From Cellulomonas iranensis NBRC 101100 = JCM 18110 (lineage in GTDB: Bacteria > Actinomycetota > Actinomycetes > Actinomycetales > Cellulomonadaceae): DNA of 64,000 bases. The notes below the pieces were generated by a model. That model worked only from the letters and a program-made list of their open reading frames with translations. It searched no databases and was not told where the DNA came from. The stretch is from contig NZ_BCRB01000007.1 in NCBI RefSeq assembly GCF_001552375.1, positions 1 through 64,000 of the forward strand, written 5' to 3'. The translations under genes were made by a program, and so were the position numbers. Positions 18,016 to 26,999 of the stretch are shown here, one piece after another. Numbering within the stretch: the stretch's first letter is position 1; each line of letters opens with the position of its first letter.

Positions 18016-19169
18016 TCGACGTGCGCGTCCAGCGCCGCCATGAAGTCTGCTCTGTAGCGCAGACTGCTCGCGCGCAGGCGATCCCGGAAGCCTTTCGTTG
18101 CACGCCACGACAGCGGCTCCGAGCCGTAGCGGGTCAGGAGGCCGCCGAGGTCTTGGACCTGCTCCAGGACAGGACCGCACGGGAACTCGGAGACGTCGAC
18201 CGCCCAGCGTTTCCCGTCCGACGTCCCACGGGCAGCCGCGGGCCACCCGGCACCCTCGGCGAGGAGCACCCCATCCTCGAACGCCTCCCGCAGCTCCGAA
18301 CGCCTGGCCAGCCGCCCACCGATCCACCGGGCCACCGGCACGCTCACCGCGTTACCCACGAGCTTCCAGCGGTCACGCTCAGGAGCGGGAGAGGTCCAGC
18401 CCGGCTCGAGTCCCTGGAGCGACTCGGCCGCCTCGATCGACGGGCGCACGATCTGACGCCCCACCCGCTCACCGGGGAGCCAGATCGCCGGCGGGCTCGC
18501 CACCCGCACGGTCGTCCCACCCTTCAGGGTGGGGGTGGCACCGACGGCCCAACCCACACCTCGGTTGCCCTCGGTCCACGAGAATCCGAACGCCGTCGCC
18601 TGCTGGTCCGGTTCAGGTTCCCCATGATCTTCCCCCAGGAGGATCCGGGCAGGGTCCATCACTCGCGACGCGAGGAGGAAGACACGTCGCCGGCGCTGCG
18701 CTAGCCCGGCGAACCGGCTGTCGACCACGCGGTACGCCCATGCGTACCCTGCGTTCTCCAGGTCGCTCACGATGCGGTTCATCGCAGCGCCGCGGCCGAG
18801 GTGGAGCATGTTGGGCACGTTCTCGAGGAGGACCCAGTCCGGCCGGTAGGCCGCGATCTTCTCCAGGACCCCGATCACCAGGCCTGAGTTCACGCCCGCC
18901 AAGCCCTGGGTGAGCCCCGCCTGCGAGAGATCGGTACAAGGGAAACCCGCGGTGACGAGCGCGGCCCCGTCGAAGTCCTTGATCGCGGTGACGTCGTCCT
19001 TCACCTCGACGTCGGCGTAGCGTGCAGCGAGGACGGCCCTTGCGGCGTCCCACCTCTCGCAGAACCATGCGACGTCGGACACGCCAGCGGCAGCCAGACC
19101 CTGCTCGATCCCTGCGACACCGCTGAACAGCGAGACGGTGGCGAGTGGTCTGGAACCCGAGGCCGTCAC
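17985..19169 (-). CDS. dcm: DNA (cytosine-5) methyltransferase
   Basis: All key m5C methylase motifs are present in 394 residues: motif I SLFSGVAGIEQGL, motif IV GFPCTDLSQAG with catalytic Cys78, motif VI LLENVPNML, motif VIII QRRRRVFLLAS and motif X KLVGNAVSVPVARWI. The target-recognition region between VIII and X is short, and a 110-residue tail follows motif X. The GTG start overlaps the stop of the small upstream gene as GTGA. With vsr beside it, the likely role is a self-modifying methylase with its own mismatch repair. No cognate restriction enzyme is seen, although DISARM and McrBC are adjacent. Target sequence unknown. Confidence 0.93.
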   Translation of the reverse strand: MTASGSRPLATVSLFSGVAGIEQGLAAAGVSDVAWFCERWDAARAVLAARYADVEVKDDVTAIKDFDGAALVTAGFPCTDLSQAGLTQGLAGVNSGLVIGVLEKIAAYRPDWVLLENVPNMLHLGRGAAMNRIVSDLENAGYAWAYRVVDSRFAGLAQRRRRVFLLASRVMDPARILLGEDHGEPEPDQQATAFGFSWTEGNRGVGWAVGATPTLKGGTTVRVASPPAIWLPGERVGRQIVRPSIEAAESLQGLEPGWTSPAPERDRWKLVGNAVSVPVARWIGGRLARRSELREAFEDGVLLAEGAGWPAAARGTSDGKRWAVDVSEFPCGPVLEQVQDLGGLLTRYGSEPLSWRATKGFRDRLRASSLRYRADFMAALDAHVDHMAAARTTE

Positions 19170-19408
19170 GAGCGTCGGAGCTCAGGGAACGCGGTCTCGA
19201 TGATCACGATGAGTTCACGCGCCGCGTCGACATCGAGCTGGAGGCTCTGGCTCGACTTCGCCCTGCTCGCACGGTCGTCGGAGCCAAACGTCGTGAGGTG
19301 CAGCAGACGCCGGTCGGCATCGACGACGACTCGGTGCTCGCAGTCCACCTCAGTCGGGTGCGGCTTGATGTCCTGCGTGGACGGCGAGAACGACCTCACA
19401 CGCGCCAT
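19166..19408 (-). CDS. Small conserved-looking protein co-expressed with the cytosine methylase
   Basis: This 80-residue acidic protein begins MARVRSFSPSTQDIKPHPTE and has the blocks HLTTFGSDDR, KSSQSLQLD and ELIVIIETAFPEL. An ATG at 19408 with AGGAGGT 7 bases upstream sets the start; it overlaps the methylase start by 4 bases. I do not recognise a named family. The motif spacing and tight coupling suggest a methylase accessory or a regulator that doses it, but there is no clear helix-turn-helix, so controller function is only a guess. Confidence 0.8.
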   Translation of the reverse strand: MARVRSFSPSTQDIKPHPTEVDCEHRVVVDADRRLLHLTTFGSDDRASRAKSSQSLQLDVDAARELIVIIETAFPELRRS

Positions 19409-19595
19409 GCCTTCCACCTCCTCCGAGGATCTTGCACGTCTCGCGAGCAACTCAGCGCTCGTGACCAAGCCCGAGACCGAACTTTATCCCCGCGGTGCGG
19501 GGCGTCCGAGTGCTCGCGCCGACAGGACGTCGCCGGCCCCCACTTCACCCCGCGTTCCACCGTCGGGGCCTCCCGCCGCTGCTTGACTGTCGCCC
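19409..19595. promoter_or_regulatory. Divergent promoter region between methylase operon and mcrB
   Basis: This 187-base gap separates the leftward methylase operon from rightward mcrB, so it must drive both unless transcription enters from outside. It contains a short perfect hairpin, CCCCGC-GGT-GCGGGG (19488-19502), next to an AT-rich ACTTTAT. The mcrB start has no recognisable ribosome binding site. The -10 boxes cannot be assigned with confidence. Confidence 0.4.
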
Positions 19596-22001
19596 ATGTC
19601 GGCCACCCGTATCCCGTACCCGACCGCCCGCCCGGTGTACACGGCCGCGGCACGCTGGCGCGACGAGTGCCTCGTCGACGACCGGTCCCTGTTCAGCGGC
19701 GGTCCGGGCTCGACCTTGGACCAGGCCGCGGAGCTGGTGCGGGACTTCGTCGAGCGCCCGGACACCGGCAGCGGGTCGTTCGTCTCCAAGCTGTCGACCC
19801 AGCTGGCGACGTCGTCCCGCGGCGCGGTGCAGCTCGCCGCCGAGCTGATGTTCGTCCATCTGCTGATCGCTCGCTCCGACGTGATCGGCGGCAGCAAGAA
19901 GCGTGCGATCGTCGGCGAGATCCTCGGCTTCGCCGACGGGACCACCCCGCCGCCGAGCGAGCTGGCCCAGGCGTTGGACGCCGGGCTCGTGCGCACGGGC
20001 ACCGCCTACGGCACGTACCGCTGGAAGCTCTTCGGCTTCCTGGTCGAGGTCGTGGCGATGGTCAAGAGTCTCCCCCTCGACGAGCGCCGCGCACTCCTCG
20101 ACGACCCTCACCGGTTCAGCGCCGCGCTGGGGAACCTCGACCTCACCCAGGGCGCCGGGATCCAGCGCGCCGCACTAGAGCACCTACTCTTCCCCGACAC
20201 CTTCCCACCCGTCGTCGGCACCAGCGGTCGCAGCCGGATCGTCGCCACGTGGCCCGACCTCGCCGGGCCGGCGGACCTGCCGCAGTCGGTCCGGCTCGGC
20301 AACGTCTACCGCGGTCTCGCCGAGCGCGCGGGAGCACCCGATCGGTTCGTGAACCTCTGGCGCGCGCCGCACTACTGGGAGTGGGACTCACCGCCCTCCC
20401 CGGCGTGGACGCGCGCGGGACGCTGGCTCGAGTGGACGTCTGAGCGCATCGACCTCGAGGCCGACGAGCGCGCCTACAAGACGGAGGCGACGCAGCGCCT
20501 CGTCGCCGTGCGGGACCTGGTCGAACGCGACGACCCGTCGTGGGCCGCCGACCTGGCCAAGGCCTTCCGCGGGACGAACCTCGTCAACTACCGCGCCTAC
20601 GACGAGCTGCTGGCGTGGGTCCAGGCCGACCAGACCGCAGCCCGCCGGGCGTTGCTCGCCCTGTGGACCGACCCCAGCGCCGCAGCGCTCGACGACTTCC
20701 GGCGAGCGCTGCCGAGCGACGTCCTGGCGGAGCAAGGGTCACGCCTCAGCGTGTCGTCCATGCTCCGGATGGTCCACGGTGCGGACGTCCAGCCGCCGTG
20801 GCGGTCACGCTACGTCGGCCGCTTCGCCAACATCGTCGCGTACCGGCGCAGCGAGCCGACCGCACCGGACAGCGAGGTCTACGACGGCTTCCTGGCGCTC
20901 CTCGACCTCGTCCTCGACCTCATGCACCGACGCGGCACCCCGCTGCGCGACCGGCTCGACGCGCAGGGTCTGATCTGGACCGCCGTCGACGCCGCCGAGG
21001 TGCCCGGGAGCACGCCGGCCGAGCTCGACGCGCTGCTCGCGTGGCGCAAGGGCAAGCACGTCGACCCGCCGTCAGCCCCGACCGCGCCTGACGGCCCCGA
21101 GACGACCGACCCCACGGCCACTGACGCTCCCGTGACGGACGAGAGCCTGGCGGACCTCGCACACCGGCTCCACCTCGACGAGTCATTCCTCCAGACCGTC
21201 GACGAGCTGCTCCAGGACCGCAACCAGGTGATCTTCACCGGCAGCCCCGGCACGGGGAAGACGTACGTCGCGCGCGAGTACGCCCAGTGGCTCGCGGGCA
21301 GCCCCGACCGCTGCCAGATCGTCCAGCTGCACCCGTCCTACGGCTACGAGGAGTTCGTCGAGGGCTACCGCCCGCAGCAGGACGGGTACGTGCTGCGCGA
21401 GGGTCCGCTCAAGACGATCGCACGCGCCGCCGCAGCCGACCCCGCGCACAGCTACGTCCTCGTGGTGGACGAGCTGAATCGCGGCAACGCCGCCCGTGTG
21501 TTCGGCGAGCTGTACCTGCTGCTCGAGTACCGCGGCGACGACGCCCGGCTCATGTACTCGGACGAACCCTTCCACCTGCCGGCCAACCTGTACCTGATCG
21601 GCACCATGAACAGCGCCGACCGGTCGATCGCCCTCCTCGACTCCGCCCTGCGGCGACGCTTCTCGTTCGTCGAGTTCGACCCGCAGCAGCCGCCGTTGTC
21701 CGAGGTCCTGCCGACGTTCCTCGCGACCCACGCGCCCACGCTCGCCTGGGTCGCCGACGTCCTGCGCGAGGCCAACCGCCTCATCGACGACCCCGCCGCC
21801 TCGATCGGCCCCAGCCACTTCCTCCGGAAGGACCTCACCGCCGCGCACGTCGAGCGGATCTGGACCTTCGACGTGCTGCCCACGCTGCGCGAGCATCTGT
21901 GGGGACGGACGGCCCTGCTCGACTCCCTGACGCTCGACGCGCTGCGAGGCACGGGGGCACCCACGGCGGCGGCAGATGTCGACGACGCTGACGCTGACTG
22001 A
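19596..22001 (+). CDS. mcrB: McrB-type AAA+ GTPase of a type IV restriction system
   Basis: The C-terminal AAA+ motor carries GSPGTGKT (residues 549-556), the Walker B DELNRGN (625-631) and the McrB signature MNSADRS (671-677). These mark it as the GTP-driven translocating subunit that works with McrC. The protein is 801 residues, much longer than the E. coli protein, because of an N-terminal region of about 540 residues. That region contains HYWEWDSPPSP and TPAELDALLAWRKGKH, and I do not recognise it as the E. coli 5-methylcytosine-binding domain. It probably defines what DNA or modification is recognised. The gene overlaps mcrC by 26 bases. Confidence 0.92.
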   Translation: MSATRIPYPTARPVYTAAARWRDECLVDDRSLFSGGPGSTLDQAAELVRDFVERPDTGSGSFVSKLSTQLATSSRGAVQLAAELMFVHLLIARSDVIGGSKKRAIVGEILGFADGTTPPPSELAQALDAGLVRTGTAYGTYRWKLFGFLVEVVAMVKSLPLDERRALLDDPHRFSAALGNLDLTQGAGIQRAALEHLLFPDTFPPVVGTSGRSRIVATWPDLAGPADLPQSVRLGNVYRGLAERAGAPDRFVNLWRAPHYWEWDSPPSPAWTRAGRWLEWTSERIDLEADERAYKTEATQRLVAVRDLVERDDPSWAADLAKAFRGTNLVNYRAYDELLAWVQADQTAARRALLALWTDPSAAALDDFRRALPSDVLAEQGSRLSVSSMLRMVHGADVQPPWRSRYVGRFANIVAYRRSEPTAPDSEVYDGFLALLDLVLDLMHRRGTPLRDRLDAQGLIWTAVDAAEVPGSTPAELDALLAWRKGKHVDPPSAPTAPDGPETTDPTATDAPVTDESLADLAHRLHLDESFLQTVDELLQDRNQVIFTGSPGTGKTYVAREYAQWLAGSPDRCQIVQLHPSYGYEEFVEGYRPQQDGYVLREGPLKTIARAAAADPAHSYVLVVDELNRGNAARVFGELYLLLEYRGDDARLMYSDEPFHLPANLYLIGTMNSADRSIALLDSALRRRFSFVEFDPQQPPLSEVLPTFLATHAPTLAWVADVLREANRLIDDPAASIGPSHFLRKDLTAAHVERIWTFDVLPTLREHLWGRTALLDSLTLDALRGTGAPTAAADVDDADAD

Positions 22002-23163
22002 GTGGCGCACGACCCGCGGCCTGGCCCTCACCCCCGCGCAGGTCCGGCTGCTCCAGCAGACCTTCCGGGCAAAGGTCGAGGCCGAGTCCTGGACGCCGGA
22101 CGGCACCGTGCGGTGGTCGGTGACTCCGACGAGCATCGTCGGTGCGGCCTCTGCGGACGGCGCCGACGTCGTCGTCCGACCGAAGACGCCGGTCGGCAAC
22201 GTGCTCTTCCTGCTCGGGGTGGCCGCCGGCCGCAAGGCTGACACCGTCCTCGACGACGTCGTCCAGCTCGCGCAGGCGCCCGACCTCACCACCGCGGTGG
22301 CGGCACTGTTCGCCCGCGTCACCGAGCGGGTGCTCCAGGACGGCGTGCTGCGCGGATACCGACCGGTGTCAGAGACACGTCACACCGTCCGCGGACGGGT
22401 CGACGTCGCCGAGCAGCTGCGCCGACGCCCCGGACGAGGGGCGCCCGTCGCCGTCCGGTACGACGAGCACGACGAGGACGTCCTCGAGAACCGCCTCCTG
22501 CTCACCGCAGCCCGCGCACTGACCCGTCTCCGGCCGCACCCCGACGTCCGGCGCAGCCTTCACCGCATCGTCGCGGCACTCGACGACGTCACGCCGCTGC
22601 GCATCGACGGGCCGGTGCCCGACGTCGCCTGGACGCGTCTGAACGTCCGCTACCAGCCCGCCGTCGACCTCGCCCGCCTCGTGCTCAGCGGGTCCGGCCT
22701 CGACCTGGCGCTCGGCGACACCGCAGCCGTGGGCCTCGCGGTCGACATGAACTCCGTCTTCGAGCGGTTCGTCTGCAGCGCGCTCGCAGACGTCCTGTCG
22801 GGGCGCGGCGGTCGACCGGCCCCGCAGGACACCACGTGGCGCCTCGACGAACGTGGCACGGTCCACCTCCGACCGGACCTCGTCGTGTACGACGCCCGCG
22901 GGGTGCCGTCAGTCGTTCTCGACACCAAGTACAAGGTCACCGACGGCACGTCCGTCCCTTCGTCGGACATCTACCAGATGCTCGCGTACTGCACGGCGCT
23001 CGGGCTGGACCGCGGCCACCTCGTCTACGCCCGCGCCGAGGGCGTCCCCGCGCTCGTGGTACGGCATGGCGGGCCGACCATCGTGGTGCACTCGATCGAC
23101 CTCTCGACGCCACCGCGCGAGCTGCTTCAGCAGGTCCGCGACCTCGGCTCACGCATGGCGTGA
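21976..23163 (+). CDS. mcrC: McrC-type nuclease subunit
   Basis: This 395-residue partner of McrB has an N-terminal part that stimulates the motor in known systems, and a C-terminal PD-(D/E)xK nuclease with LRPDLVVY (Asp301) and VVLDTKYK (Asp316, Lys318). RYDEHDEDVLENRLL and DMNSVFERFV are typical McrC blocks. ATG 21976 lies inside the mcrB end, indicating translational coupling. It ends 13 bases before the convergent 501-residue gene. All catalytic residues are present, so the system looks intact. Confidence 0.93.
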   Translation: MSTTLTLTEWRTTRGLALTPAQVRLLQQTFRAKVEAESWTPDGTVRWSVTPTSIVGAASADGADVVVRPKTPVGNVLFLLGVAAGRKADTVLDDVVQLAQAPDLTTAVAALFARVTERVLQDGVLRGYRPVSETRHTVRGRVDVAEQLRRRPGRGAPVAVRYDEHDEDVLENRLLLTAARALTRLRPHPDVRRSLHRIVAALDDVTPLRIDGPVPDVAWTRLNVRYQPAVDLARLVLSGSGLDLALGDTAAVGLAVDMNSVFERFVCSALADVLSGRGGRPAPQDTTWRLDERGTVHLRPDLVVYDARGVPSVVLDTKYKVTDGTSVPSSDIYQMLAYCTALGLDRGHLVYARAEGVPALVVRHGGPTIVVHSIDLSTPPRELLQQVRDLGSRMA

Positions 23164-23176
23164 CACGGCCGGCAGC

Positions 23177-24682
23177 TCACGAGCCCAGCGCCGCGTACGG
23201 CACGAACTCCACCGCCCGCTGGACCCGGTGCCGCAGCAGCGACGGGGCCATCCGGCGCTCAGCGTCGAGCGGGACCACCCGCACGCGCTCGTCGTCGGAC
23301 CCGAGCGTGAAGACGCCGTCGCCGTCGTCCTCGACACCCGAGACCACGCACGCACCGCGCGGCACGTCGACCAGGAGCGATCCGTCCTCGACGAAGTCCT
23401 TCACCACCCCGACGAGTACCCGCGCGCCCCGCACGGCGACGAAGCCGTCGCGCGCACCGACCGAGCGGAGCGCGGCACGTGCGACGTCGATGCCGCCGAC
23501 GTCGGACATGCGCGGGATCGCGACGCCCGCGAGCAGCAGCAGCGCACCGTCGTCGAGACGCCAGCGCAGCTCCTGGAGGAGTCGCTCGCGCTGCTCGTCA
23601 CGAAGGCCCAGGAGGTCGGCGGGCTCCGGCACGGGCGGCTCGACGGTCGGGATCGCGGTCGCGACCGCCTCGGCGAGCTGACGCGCGAGCTCGCGGACGG
23701 TGCGCTTGGTGCGCGGGTTGAACCCCTTGCCGGGTGCGGCGTCGATGCGTCGGAGCCGCTGCTGCAGCACGGCGATCTGCTCGGCTGCGCGCTGCCGCCA
23801 CTCGTCGGTCCGCTCGGCGGCGTCGGCGGCGATCTGCGCGGCGTACACCGGCGAGGACGCCGTCACCGCGGACGCACGCAGCAGCTCGTAGCCCAGCCAG
23901 CAGTCGGCGGCGGCGTGCAGGTTCACGACGTCACGGGCGATCTGTCCCGCCTCCTGCTGCAGCGCATCCTGCCTGCTGGCGGCCTTGCCGCGCCCGAGCC
24001 CGTCGACCCGCTGCGCGAGCAGCCGCACGGTGCTGCGGCAGTACGCCTCGAGCGCGTGCCCGTCGCCGCGCAGCTCGTCGATCATCGTCGGCGGGACGTG
24101 ACCGAGCTCCAGCGCCCACCGCGACTCGCGGATCACACGGTCGATTCGTGTCTCGATCTCCGCCGACCGGATCTCGCGCGTCTCACCGAGCAGCACCTCG
24201 ACGCGCGCGGCGACATGCTCGACCGCCTGCTGGATGCGGATCAACTGCAGCTGGATCGCCGCCAGCGCGATGCTCGTGCCCATCGTGGCCGCCATCGCCG
24301 CCATCGACGTGCCGGCGCCCACGGCCGTGAAGGCCGCGTTGGCGACGATCTGACCGTTCTGGCCGACGAGCGTGCCGAGGGCCCAGCCGCCCGAGGTCAT
24401 CAGTCGGGCCCCGGCGTGCAGCTGCGCGAGGGTGTGCGGGGCGAGCTGCACCACCCCGTGCAGCTGCGCGATCCCCTGCACACCGGACCCGAGGGCCGAG
24501 GCGGCGGCGCCCGTCATGCCCACGGCCGCAGGCCCCTGCCCCGCCGGCTCGGACGCGTGTGGTTGCGCCAGCGCCGCCACCACCGCACGCGCACGCTCGA
24601 TGTCCGCGGCGAAGACGGCCACACGTCCCCCGTCGTCGAGCGGGACCAGCGTCACGTCGGACCGCTGCAGCTCGTCGCCCAC
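23177..24682 (-). CDS. Unrecognised 501-residue protein with hydrophobic hairpin and coiled coils
   Basis: I do not recognise this protein. GTG 24682 is chosen for the AAGGAGG 6 bases upstream. After an N-terminal domain (to about residue 50) comes a Gly/Ala-rich hydrophobic stretch (about 55-145) ending SMAAMAATMGTSIALAAIQLQL, able to form one or two membrane helices. A long helical region follows (about 145-380, many Glu, Arg and Gln). The C-terminal beta-rich domain holds LLLLAGVAIPRM and two short domains of the kind VRVVPLDAERRM. A hydrophobic hairpin before long helices recalls alpha pore-forming proteins or dynamin-like stalks, but no nucleotide-binding motif is present. It converges on mcrC, at the edge of the defence island. 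Confidence 0.75.
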   Translation of the reverse strand: MGDELQRSDVTLVPLDDGGRVAVFAADIERARAVVAALAQPHASEPAGQGPAAVGMTGAAASALGSGVQGIAQLHGVVQLAPHTLAQLHAGARLMTSGGWALGTLVGQNGQIVANAAFTAVGAGTSMAAMAATMGTSIALAAIQLQLIRIQQAVEHVAARVEVLLGETREIRSAEIETRIDRVIRESRWALELGHVPPTMIDELRGDGHALEAYCRSTVRLLAQRVDGLGRGKAASRQDALQQEAGQIARDVVNLHAAADCWLGYELLRASAVTASSPVYAAQIAADAAERTDEWRQRAAEQIAVLQQRLRRIDAAPGKGFNPRTKRTVRELARQLAEAVATAIPTVEPPVPEPADLLGLRDEQRERLLQELRWRLDDGALLLLAGVAIPRMSDVGGIDVARAALRSVGARDGFVAVRGARVLVGVVKDFVEDGSLLVDVPRGACVVSGVEDDGDGVFTLGSDDERVRVVPLDAERRMAPSLLRHRVQRAVEFVPYAALGS

Positions 24683-24841
24683 CTGGCGCCTCCTTCGGCG
24701 CGACGACCGTTCGGACCGATGGCCCCCGCCAGACGGACGTCGACAGCGGGATCGTGCCACGCACGCGCCCGCAGCGTCCGGGACCTGCGGGTGATCCTGA
24801 GGGCGCGGCGGTCACGGCGCGTCAGACGCTTCGACGGCCCC

Positions 24842-25489
24842 TCACCCCACCCCCGCCCGGTCCACCAGCACCGCGAGCTGCACCCGGCTCCCGACGCCGA
24901 CCTTGTCCATCGCCCGGGCGAGGTGCGTCTTCACGGTCGCCTCCGACACGAACACGCGCCGCGCGATCTCGGCGTTCGACAGTCCTTCCGCGACGGCGTG
25001 CGCGATCTCGAGCTCGCGCTCGGTGAGGGTCCGCACCTTCTCCCGGGCGTCGCGCCGCCCGGACGCGGCGGGGTCGGCGCTGACCTGCGTCATCACGGTG
25101 CGCGCGGCCCGCGCGGAGAGCCAGCCGTCCCCGGCGGCGACGGCTCGGACGGCGGCGACGATGTCCTCGGGTGAGGAGTCCTTGGCGAGGAAGCCCGCGG
25201 CACCGGCGTGCACGGCGTCGAGGATCGCGCTCTCGGTGTCGAACGACGTCATGGCGACGACGCCGGGCGGGTCGGGCAGCGCGGCGAGGGCCGCGGTCGC
25301 GCGGATGCCGTCGACGCGGGGCATGCGCAGGTCCATGAGGACGACGTCGGGGTGGTGCGCGTGCACCGCCGTGACGGCCTCGTCACCGTCGGCGGCCTCG
25401 GCGACGACCTCGACGTCGTCGGGTCGCAGGATGGTGCGCAGCAGGCGCCGCACCATCGGGTCGTCGTCCACCACGAGCACCCGGATCAT
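24842..25489 (-). CDS. LuxR/NarL-family response regulator
   Basis: This 215-residue regulator has a receiver domain starting MIRVLVVDDDPMVRR, with the phosphorylated Asp in DVVLMDLRMPR. The LuxR helix-turn-helix reads LTERELEIAHAVAEGLSN through EATVKTHLARAMDKVGV. It lies 51 bases downstream of its kinase on the same strand. The regulon is unknown; the divergent DUF4352 gene is the nearest candidate target. Confidence 0.95.
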   Translation of the reverse strand: MIRVLVVDDDPMVRRLLRTILRPDDVEVVAEAADGDEAVTAVHAHHPDVVLMDLRMPRVDGIRATAALAALPDPPGVVAMTSFDTESAILDAVHAGAAGFLAKDSSPEDIVAAVRAVAAGDGWLSARAARTVMTQVSADPAASGRRDAREKVRTLTERELEIAHAVAEGLSNAEIARRVFVSEATVKTHLARAMDKVGVGSRVQLAVLVDRAGVG

Positions 25490-25540
25490 GCGGCGACCGT
25501 ACCGACCCCGGCGGACACGGTGGGCCGGTCCGCGGGACGG

Positions 25541-26827
25541 TCAGGCGCCGGCCGCCCACGGCAGGTGCGCCCGCACGACGTACTCGCCGCGCTCGACGCC
25601 GGCGGTCAGCCGCCCGCCGAGCGCCTGCGCGCGTTCGCTCATGCCGACGAGTCCCGCGCCCGCCGACGGCGGCACGCGCCCCGCGTCGGCGGGTGCGAGC
25701 GCGTTGCGCACGGTGACGTCGACGCCGTCGCCGGGCCGTGCCCGCAGGTCCACGTGCACGCGCGCGCCGGGGGCGTGCTTCATCGCGTTGGTCAGCGCCT
25801 CCTGCACGACGCGGTACACGGCACGGGTGAGCGCGGGTGGCGCGGCGTCGCCGCCGTCGACGAACACGGTAGCCCCGATGTCGACACCGGCGCCCCGCGC
25901 GTCGTCGAGCAGGACCGGCAGGTCGGCGAGCCGCGGCGCGGGCCCGGCGTACTGCTCGGCGAGCGTGTCCCCGGCAGTGCGCAGGGTCGTGATGAGGGAC
26001 CGCATCTCCTCGAGCGCGCGGTGCGCCGACGACCGCATCGACCGGGCGGCCTCGGGCACGTCGATGCCGGGGTCGTCGGCGGTGACCTCCAAGGCAGCGG
26101 CGTGCAGCGAGACGAGCGACAGGTGGTGCGCGACGGTGTCGTGCATCTCGCGCGCGATGAGCTCGCGCTCGTCCTGCCGCGTGAGCTCGGTGCGCAGGTG
26201 GTCGGCCTGCGTGCGCAGCTGCGCCGAGCGTCGCGCCTCGTCGGCCGCGACCTCGCGGGCCGCACGCGCGGCGGCACCGGACCGGCGCACGAGCCCGGCC
26301 GCGACCGCGAGGCCGAGCGCGACGACGCCGAACGCGACGTACCCACCCGCCGGCAGGTAGGACCGCCGACCCGTGGCCTCGTCGACCACGGACCACATGA
26401 CGTCGGCACCGTCGCGCGCCCGGTCCCGGGCGAGGGACGCGACGACGGCCGCCCCCGTCGCCACCGTGCACCCCACCGCCGTGCGCGTGCGCTCCGACGC
26501 GAGCACCCACGGCAGCGCGAGCAGCGCCGCGCACCCGCTGACGGGCAGCACCACGGCGACCCCCGCGGCCGCGAGGCAGATCGCCACCGCGTGCTGGCGC
26601 CGCCACACGAGGGCCACCGCCGCGGCGACGGCCGCCACCATGCCGAGGACCGACAACAGGTACCGCAGGCCGGAGATGCCGTGCACGCCGCCGGCGAACG
26701 CCGCGTCCACCATCCCGAAGAACAGCGCGACCACGACCGCGACCACCGTCCCCGCGTGCGCGAGCGCGGTCCGCCACCAGGGCGCCCCACCACGGGGCGT
26801 CGTCCGGGTCACGGGGGCGTCGGCCAT
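25541..26827 (-). CDS. NarL-type membrane sensor histidine kinase
   Basis: This 428-residue kinase has five or six N-terminal membrane helices (to about residue 190) with little extracellular sequence, so it probably senses a membrane or cell-wall signal. A coiled coil follows, then the HisKA_3 motif ELIAREMHDTVAHHLSLV. The HATPase domain carries VVQEALTNAMKHAPGA and GAGLVGMSERAQALGG. ATG 26827 starts just before the first membrane helix; the frame continues upstream without conserved sequence. It is paired with the regulator that follows. Confidence 0.93.
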   Translation of the reverse strand: MADAPVTRTTPRGGAPWWRTALAHAGTVVAVVVALFFGMVDAAFAGGVHGISGLRYLLSVLGMVAAVAAAVALVWRRQHAVAICLAAAGVAVVLPVSGCAALLALPWVLASERTRTAVGCTVATGAAVVASLARDRARDGADVMWSVVDEATGRRSYLPAGGYVAFGVVALGLAVAAGLVRRSGAAARAAREVAADEARRSAQLRTQADHLRTELTRQDERELIAREMHDTVAHHLSLVSLHAAALEVTADDPGIDVPEAARSMRSSAHRALEEMRSLITTLRTAGDTLAEQYAGPAPRLADLPVLLDDARGAGVDIGATVFVDGGDAAPPALTRAVYRVVQEALTNAMKHAPGARVHVDLRARPGDGVDVTVRNALAPADAGRVPPSAGAGLVGMSERAQALGGRLTAGVERGEYVVRAHLPWAAGA

Positions 26828-26999
26828 GGTCCGGAGCGTAGAGGCCCGCACCGACGACGACGTCGGCCGAACGGCTCGACGACGCGCCCGCTCGTCATCC
26901 GTCCGGCTGCGCACGTCGAGCCCGTCGGGCGACCCGCGCGCCACCCCTGCGGCCGAAGGATCGGTGCCGACCGACAGCACCCACCCGAGGAGCCCCGTG

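Noticed and set aside
17985-19169. The methylase as part of a type II restriction-modification pair with vsr as the nuclease
   Set aside because: The Vsr motifs are those of a mismatch nickase, and no type II nuclease gene is adjacent.
3407-19408. Calling the island class 2 DISARM because a cytosine methylase is nearby
   Set aside because: Class 2 needs DrmMII with DrmE. Here DrmD and the adenine-type DrmMI are inside the operon, and the cytosine methylase is in a separate transcript with vsr.
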